Made by a program: the position numbers and the translations under genes
Notes under the pieces: generated by a model
Databases searched by the model: none
Told to the model about the DNA's origin: nothing
What the model saw: only the letters and a program-made list of their open reading frames with translations
Shown here: in pieces, positions 7,610-11,282 of the stretch
Numbering within the stretch: position 1 is the stretch's first letter
How the letters are laid out: every line of letters starts with the position of its first letter
NCBI GenBank assembly: GCA_026647385.1
Contig: JAPKGY010000033.1
Coordinates: forward strand, 1-11,282
Origin: Phycisphaerae bacterium
GTDB lineage: Bacteria > Planctomycetota > Phycisphaerae > UBA1845 > PWPN01
Direction of reading: 5' to 3'
Length of the DNA stretch: 11,282 nucleotides

Positions 7610-8233
7610 TTACGCCCCCGGCCTGGCTTCCATCAACTCATCCCCCAGGATCTCCCGCAGCCTCTGCCTCGCCCGAAACACATTCCACTTCACGGTCTCG
7701 AGACTGCACTCCAGCAACTGGGCGATATCCTTTTGAGGCCACTCCTCGACCGTGAAAAGGATCAGGGCCAATCGCTGCTTCTCCGGCAGTTGCTCGAGGG
7801 CAGCCTCGATCCTTCGCAGAAGTTCGCGGCCCTCGACCTCTTGCCCCGGGTCCGGCGTCGAGGTGGCGGTCTCGCGGCTGTCCGTCGCGCCGTCCGAACC
7901 CGTTTGGGCATCCAACGACACAATGCCGGCGCGTCGCGACCGGCGAACGTTCAAAGACAGGTTGCTGACAATCCTCAGCAGCCACGGGCCGAATCGGCGC
8001 GGGTCCTTCAAACGATCCAGCGAGCGGTACGCCTTCAAGAACGCTTCCTGAGCGACCTCCCGGGCGTCGTCGCTGTTGTTCAGCAGGCGATAGGCGGTTC
8101 CCACGGACACCTGTTCGTAGGCCTCGACCAGTTGTTCGAAGGCGTCGCGGTCCCCCGCCAATACCGCCCGCACCCGCGCCGCGTCACGTTCAGCCGAGTC
8201 TTCAGTGAACAGCGGCCGGTTGGGTGGCTTCAT
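7610..8233 (-). CDS. ECF-family RNA polymerase sigma factor
   Basis: The 207-aa protein is a two-region sigma-70 family member that directs RNA polymerase to stress or envelope-signal promoters. Residues 22-95 are region 2 (AGDRDAFEQLVEAY, ending with DDAREVAQEAFLKAYRSL and RRFGPWLLRIVSNL). A variable, Ser/Thr/Asp-rich linker spans 105-133. Residues 137-195 are region 4, including ALEQLPEKQRLALIL and the helix-turn-helix EEWPQKDIAQLLECSLETVK. ATG 8233 is chosen because region 2 starts at the usual distance from it; GGTG lies about 10 nt upstream. An upstream TTG at 8302 would add residues with no family match and would lie next to the promoter -10. It is the first gene of the sigma, anti-sigma, STN operon and has its own promoter-like element at 8293-8322. 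No C-terminal extension is present. Confidence 0.92.
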   Translation of the reverse strand: MKPPNRPLFTEDSAERDAARVRAVLAGDRDAFEQLVEAYEQVSVGTAYRLLNNSDDAREVAQEAFLKAYRSLDRLKDPRRFGPWLLRIVSNLSLNVRRSRRAGIVSLDAQTGSDGATDSRETATSTPDPGQEVEGRELLRRIEAALEQLPEKQRLALILFTVEEWPQKDIAQLLECSLETVKWNVFRARQRLREILGDELMEARPGA

Positions 8234-8292
8234 AGGTATAGACACCGCGGCTACGAAACGGTTAGATGCGGGGCAACTTGTGCGGCGGTTGC

Positions 8293-8322
8293 AGATTACC
8301 AACCAGCCGCTATGAGTGTCAA
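8293..8322 (-). promoter_or_regulatory. Sigma-70-type promoter for the ECF operon
   Basis: Reading the minus strand, a perfect -35 TTGACA (8322-8317) is followed by an 18-nt spacer and TAATCT (8298-8293), which keeps the conserved first T, second A and last T of the -10. Transcription would start near 8285, about 50 nt before the sigma start codon. Housekeeping-type control of the operon, rather than obvious autoregulation, is suggested. Confidence 0.5.
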
Positions 8323-8325
8323 TCT

Positions 8326-8347
8326 GGGCCCGATGAGCGGGCCTTTT
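8326..8347 (+). terminator. Terminator-like hairpin ahead of panC
   Basis: GGCCCG (8327-8332), loop ATGAG, CGGGCC (8338-8343) is followed directly by TTTT (8344-8347) on the plus strand. This has the form of a short-tract intrinsic terminator. It sits 52 nt before the panC start and next to the divergent sigma promoter. It could stop antisense transcription coming out of the sigma operon, or act as an attenuator in the panC leader. The T-tract is short. Confidence 0.45.
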
Positions 8348-8398
8348 CCGCCGGTCCCGAACGACCCGGCCGGTCCATTATCTTTTAGGTGCTTGTCA

Positions 8399-9259
8399 AT
8401 GCGGAAGTTAGAGACAGTCGCCGCTCTCCGAACACACTTGCAACCCCTCAGTCGGGCTGGAAAACGCATCGGTTTCGTCCCGACCATGGGGGCACTGCAC
8501 GAAGGCCACCGTTCGCTGATGCGGGCCGCCCGGAAGGAATGCGAAATCGTCGTGGCCTCGATTTTCGTCAACCCCACGCAGTTCGGCCCGGGCGAGGATT
8601 TCGAGAAGTACCCGCGCCCCTTGGAGAAGGATTTGGCCGCCTGCCGGGAAGAAGGGGTTGATGTCGTCTTCGTGCCCGAAGTTGGGGAAATATACCCACC
8701 TGGGGCGGTGACCAGAGTTTCGGTCGCCCGGCTGACGGAAGGGCTCTGCGGACGGCACAGGCCGGGGCATTTTGACGGCGTAACGACGGTGGTCGCCAAA
8801 CTATTCAACATCGTTCAACCGGACAAAGCTTACTTTGGGCAGAAGGATGCCCAGCAGGCGGCGGTGATCCGGCAGATGGTGCGGGATCTGATCTGGCCTA
8901 TCCAGATCGTGGTGTGTCCGACCGTGCGGGAGGGCGACGGTCTGGCCATGTCCAGCCGAAATGCTTACCTCAGCCCGGAGCAGCGACGGCAGGCGTTGTG
9001 TCTCAGTAAAGCGCTCCACTGGGCGCAGGGGCAGATCGAGACGGGGCGGGGCGACGTACAGAAGATCACGGCTGCGATGCGCGAGCAGATCGAGGCGGCT
9101 GGGCCCTGCGAGATCGATTACATCGAGGTCGTGGATGCCGAGACGCTCGAGCCGAAAACGTCGGCGGTGGGGCGGTGTCTCGTCGCGCTGGCCGTCCGGA
9201 TCGGCCCGGCCAGGCTGATCGACAACGTGTTGGTGGACGCGGGGGGTGCAGGCCGGTAG
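8399..9259 (+). CDS. panC: Pantothenate synthetase (pantoate-beta-alanine ligase)
   Basis: The 286-aa enzyme condenses pantoate with beta-alanine, using ATP through a pantoyl-adenylate intermediate, in the last step of pantothenate (vitamin B5) synthesis in the cytoplasm. Family motifs are complete: FVPTMGALHEGH (residues 26-37, the HIGH-like ATP site), VNPTQFGPGEDFEKYPR (57-73), GLCGRHRPGHFDGV (115-128), KLFNIVQPDKAYFGQKDAQQ (134-153) and MSSRN (184-188, the KMSKS-like loop). The length is typical. ATG 8399 is chosen because AGGTG lies 7 nt upstream and the N-terminus aligns with the family start. The same frame stays open upstream to 7733, but that part is antisense to the sigma gene. The start lies 165 nt from the divergent sigma start; lgt follows 59 nt after the stop. 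No panB or panD is in the window. Confidence 0.96.
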   Translation: MRKLETVAALRTHLQPLSRAGKRIGFVPTMGALHEGHRSLMRAARKECEIVVASIFVNPTQFGPGEDFEKYPRPLEKDLAACREEGVDVVFVPEVGEIYPPGAVTRVSVARLTEGLCGRHRPGHFDGVTTVVAKLFNIVQPDKAYFGQKDAQQAAVIRQMVRDLIWPIQIVVCPTVREGDGLAMSSRNAYLSPEQRRQALCLSKALHWAQGQIETGRGDVQKITAAMREQIEAAGPCEIDYIEVVDAETLEPKTSAVGRCLVALAVRIGPARLIDNVLVDAGGAGR

Positions 9260-9318
9260 GATTCGCCGCAGATAAACGGGAAGCACGCTTCCTTCCGAAG
9301 GATTGAAACGGACAAAGT

Positions 9319-10170
9319 ATGTGCCCGACCTTATTCACGATTCCCTGGCTTAACCTTCCGATTCGCGGTTACGGCCTGATGCTGATGGTGGCGTTCCTGG
9401 CGGGTACCTGGTGGGCCTCGCGCCGGGCCGGCCGGGTGAAGCAGGACCCGGATTTCGTGGTCAACCTGGGATTCGTGGCGTTGCTGTGCAGCGTGGTCGG
9501 GGCGCGGATCTTTTACGTCGTCCATTACTGGGAACGATTCGCCGGCACCGGGGTCTGGAACATCATCAATCTGACGGCCGGCGGTCTGGAGTTCTACGGC
9601 GGATTCATCGGGGCGATGGTCGGCATTCTGGCTTTCATGCTGGTCAAGCGTGTGTCGGTCCGGCTGTACCTGGACATTCTGGCGCCGTCGCTGATGTTGG
9701 GGATGGCGGCGGCGCGGGTCGGGTGTTTTCTGAACGGCTGTTGTTGGGGCGGGCCGGCGCCGGCCTCGTTGCCGTGGGCGGTGCATTTCCCGTATGCCAG
9801 TCCGGCGCAGGTTCGCGAATGGGAAGATCGCCAGATGACTCTGCCGGCTGAGCTGATCTGGGTTCCCCAGGCCGAGTATGCGGATTGGGCGAGCCCGCTG
9901 CCGAGAGACTGGTTCGATCGGGGCGAGAAGAAGGCCCAGAAAGCGGCGCGGCAACGCTGCGAGGACCAGGCGCGTTTCCACGGGCTGACGATCGAACAGT
10001 TGGAAGCGATGGCTGGCAATCCCGCGTATCGTTCGGTCGCGGTGCATCCGGCGCAGCTCTATGCCGCGCTCGACGGCTTGATCCTGGCCTTTCTGCTGCG
10101 GTCACGCCCCAGTTCAGCCGCAGGGCGACCGAGTCCGGCGCCACCTGCTCGGCGGCGCGATAGCAACTGA
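9319..10170 (+). CDS. lgt: Prolipoprotein diacylglyceryl transferase, 3'-truncated at a sequence join
   Basis: Lgt transfers diacylglycerol from phosphatidylglycerol to the lipobox cysteine of prolipoproteins in the cytoplasmic membrane. Recognisable parts are IPWLNLPIRGYGLML (residues 8-22), GGLEFYGGFIGA (88-99), AARVGCFLNGCCWGGP (131-146, with Arg133 equivalent to E. coli Arg143) and VHPAQLYAALDG (242-253). Several hydrophobic membrane helices are present. About 75 residues are inserted between WAVHFPY and AVHPAQLY. After LAFLLR (residue 261) the sequence stops resembling Lgt and becomes a Ser/Pro/Arg-rich tail of 22 residues, which is antisense to the TPR gene. The last helix and the essential C-terminal arginine (E. 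coli Arg239) are missing, so the product as written should be inactive. The genuine part ends near 10101. Start ATG 9319 fits the family N-terminus; upstream AAGGA is rather distant (about 17 nt). Confidence 0.85.
   Translation: MCPTLFTIPWLNLPIRGYGLMLMVAFLAGTWWASRRAGRVKQDPDFVVNLGFVALLCSVVGARIFYVVHYWERFAGTGVWNIINLTAGGLEFYGGFIGAMVGILAFMLVKRVSVRLYLDILAPSLMLGMAAARVGCFLNGCCWGGPAPASLPWAVHFPYASPAQVREWEDRQMTLPAELIWVPQAEYADWASPLPRDWFDRGEKKAQKAARQRCEDQARFHGLTIEQLEAMAGNPAYRSVAVHPAQLYAALDGLILAFLLRSRPSSAAGRPSPAPPARRRDSN
10096..10106. other. Join point where lgt and the TPR gene are both cut
   Basis: Left of this point the plus strand reads as Lgt (up to codon CGG at 10099-10101). Right of it the minus strand reads as a TPR protein (down to the Val-Thr codons at 10100-10105). 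Both genes lose their 3' ends here in tail-to-tail orientation, with a few bases shared. This marks a rearrangement or an assembly chimera. Confidence 0.7.
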
Positions 10171-10765
10171 ACGCCTGCTGGTACTCCTGCTCGTCGCTGT
10201 GCAGCACGGCCAGGTTCACCCATTGCTGCGCGTCGTCCGGTTCCAGCGAGAGGTAGCGGCTGAGCGTGGCCTTGGCGGCCTTGAGCTCGCCCAGTTCGTT
10301 GTGCACGGCGGCCTTGCGCTGGAGCAGCCAGTCGATGTCGGCGCCCATGTTGATGGCCTGCTCATAGAGCTCCAGCGCGCGGTCGTACTCGCGCAGCTTC
10401 TCGTACACCAGCGCCAGGTTCGCGACGGCTACCTCGTCCTCGGCGTCCAGCCGGCAGGCTTCCTCCAGCTCCGCGCACGCCTCCTCGTACGAGCCGGCGT
10501 TCGAGAGGATCACGCCGCGCGTGCCGCGGAGCCGCGCCGATTCGGGGTGCTCCTCGAGCACCGGTTCGACGACTTCGAGCGCCTCGCCGTGCCGGCCGAG
10601 TTCGGAGAGCGCCCAGCCCTTGAGGGCGGCGAATTCGATCTCGTCGTCGGGTTCGAGCCGCGCGCCGTCGAGGCGGCGCAGAATGTGCAGCGTCTCGGCG
10701 GCCTTGCCCGCCTCGAGCAGCTCGTTGGCCTGGTCGAGAATCCGCGCGATCTTGCCCGCATCCAT
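10100..10765 (-). CDS. Tetratricopeptide-repeat protein, 3'-truncated at the same join
   Basis: About 222 genuine residues start at ATG 10765. The frame stays open to 9644, but everything past the join is antisense to lgt and does not resemble TPR. After a short helical N-terminus (residues 1-33), five 34-residue TPR units follow, starting near residues 42, 76, 110, 144 and 178, with the usual W/L-G-Y-A-P pattern (for example ALVYEKLREYDRALELYEQAI). A sixth unit is cut at SVALRLNWGVT. There is no signal peptide or membrane helix, so a cytoplasmic protein-interaction scaffold is likely; partner and pathway are unknown. The start is divergent from the J-domain gene, with 107 nt between them. 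A GGGAG stretch lies about 13 nt upstream of the ATG. Third codon positions are strongly GC, with more CTC and CGC codons than lgt. Confidence 0.8.
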
Positions 10766-10872
10766 GAAAGGTCGCCGCTCCCGGGGCGGCGGGCGGGCGG
10801 CGCATACCCCGCCGCGCGGCCCTCCGCCACGCGCGCCAGTATACGCATTCTCTCGGCAGGCGGTGCAAGCGG

Positions 10873-11282
10873 GTGCGCGCGACGCGCCTCCGGTTTGCCG
10901 GTCGGCGAGCCGAATTTGCGCCGGTCCATCGGAGTCAGGGCCGGCCGTCCGCGGCCGGCCGGGGCGAGGATGTCGGCGCGCTGGCGGCCGTGATCAGCAT
11001 GCTGCTGCAGGTAGCGCTCAGCGATGACGACTTCTCCGCCCGTGAGGAATCTATCGTTCGGGAGGTAGCCCGTTTGCTAGGGATGAGCGACAGCGACTGG
11101 GAGCGCTTCGCCGAAAGCAAGGGCCTCAACCGGCTGAACCCCTGGGCGGTGCTCGGCGTGCGGCGCGGGGCGACGCCGGACGAAATTAGGACGGCGTATC
11201 GCCAGGTCATGCTTCAGAACCATCCCGACCGGTTCGCGCAGTCTCCGAAGGATTTCCAGGACCTTGCAACGAAGAAGACCAT
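10873..11282 (+). CDS. TerB/J-domain (DjlA-like) co-chaperone, 3' end outside window
   Basis: The frame is open to the right edge and encodes at least 136 residues. Residues about 36-80 are helical and TerB-like (AAVISMLLQVALSDDDFSAREESIVREVARLLGMS), as in the N-terminal domain of DjlA-type proteins. Residues 88 onward form a J-domain: NPWAVLGVRRGATPDEIRTAYRQVM, then the diagnostic HPD motif at 117-119 in QNHPDRF, and a DFQDLATKKT helix cut by the edge. J-domains stimulate the ATPase of DnaK-type chaperones. No N-terminal membrane anchor is seen, unlike E. coli DjlA. The start is uncertain: GTG 10873 is chosen because AGGCGG lies about 9 nt upstream. The frame stays open further upstream, and the later GTG 10990 and ATG 10999 would cut the TerB-like domain. 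Confidence 0.8.
   Translation, partial: MRATRLRFAGRRAEFAPVHRSQGRPSAAGRGEDVGALAAVISMLLQVALSDDDFSAREESIVREVARLLGMSDSDWERFAESKGLNRLNPWAVLGVRRGATPDEIRTAYRQVMLQNHPDRFAQSPKDFQDLATKKT

Noticed and set aside
8379..8384. TATCTT as a -10 box for panC
   Set aside because: Transcription would start at or inside the ribosome binding site at 8387-8391, and no -35 is evident.
7733..8398. Upstream extension of the panC frame giving a protein of about 508 residues
   Set aside because: This part is antisense to the ECF sigma gene, has no family match, and panC has a normal start with a ribosome binding site at 8399.
9279..9292. GGAAG-CACG-CTTCC as a panC terminator
   Set aside because: The stem is only 5 bp and no T-tract follows.
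9644..10099. C-terminal 150 residues of the TPR open frame
   Set aside because: It is the antisense of lgt, Pro/Arg/Ser-rich, with no TPR pattern; it stays open only because of GC-rich codon bias.
10199..10993. Plus-strand open frame of 264 codons
   Set aside because: It is antisense to the TPR gene and runs out of frame into the start of the J-domain gene.

Overview
This is a GC-rich, gene-dense chromosomal window that looks like a member of the Planctomycetota or a related environmental lineage. The inference rests on a secreted protein with a tandem Cys-rich GGP...G..C repeat array, an ECF sigma / anti-sigma / STN-domain operon, an Lgt with a large insertion, and intergenic elements built from gcgaaa / cgcaaa words. 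No rRNA, tRNA, CRISPR array or transposase was found, and the taxonomic reading is inference.

Layout from left to right. (i) 1-1556 (-): a large secreted Cys-rich protein that runs off the left edge. (ii) 1557-1898: spacer. (iii) 1899-2873 (-): a monofunctional-type HhH-GPD DNA glycosylase. (iv) 2874-3194: a divergent spacer holding well-formed inverted repeats, a candidate structured leader. (v) 3195-4913 (+): a receiver-HDOD regulator with a degenerate HD motif and an unassigned C-terminal domain. (vi) 4914-5501: a non-coding spacer with a 104-nt imperfect palindrome. (vii) 8233-5502 (-): an operon of ECF sigma factor, membrane anti-sigma factor and exported STN-repeat protein, with a good sigma-70-type promoter at 8293-8322. 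(viii) 8399-9259 (+): panC, pantothenate synthetase, preceded by a terminator-like hairpin. (ix) 9319-about 10101 (+): lgt, prolipoprotein diacylglyceryl transferase, cut off before its essential C-terminal part. (x) about 10100-10765 (-): a TPR protein, cut off at the same base pair. (xi) 10873-11282 (+): a TerB/J-domain (DjlA-like) protein running off the right edge.

The most system-like unit is the sigma / anti-sigma / STN operon. It resembles FecI-FecR cell-surface signalling, but the STN repeats sit on a standalone exported protein with no TonB receptor barrel or secretin pore. The regulator at 3195-4913, with its structured upstream region, is a second candidate for novel regulation. 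The most important caution is the join near 10100, where lgt and the TPR gene lose their 3' ends at one point in tail-to-tail orientation. This is either a genome rearrangement or an assembly chimera, so synteny across it should not be trusted.
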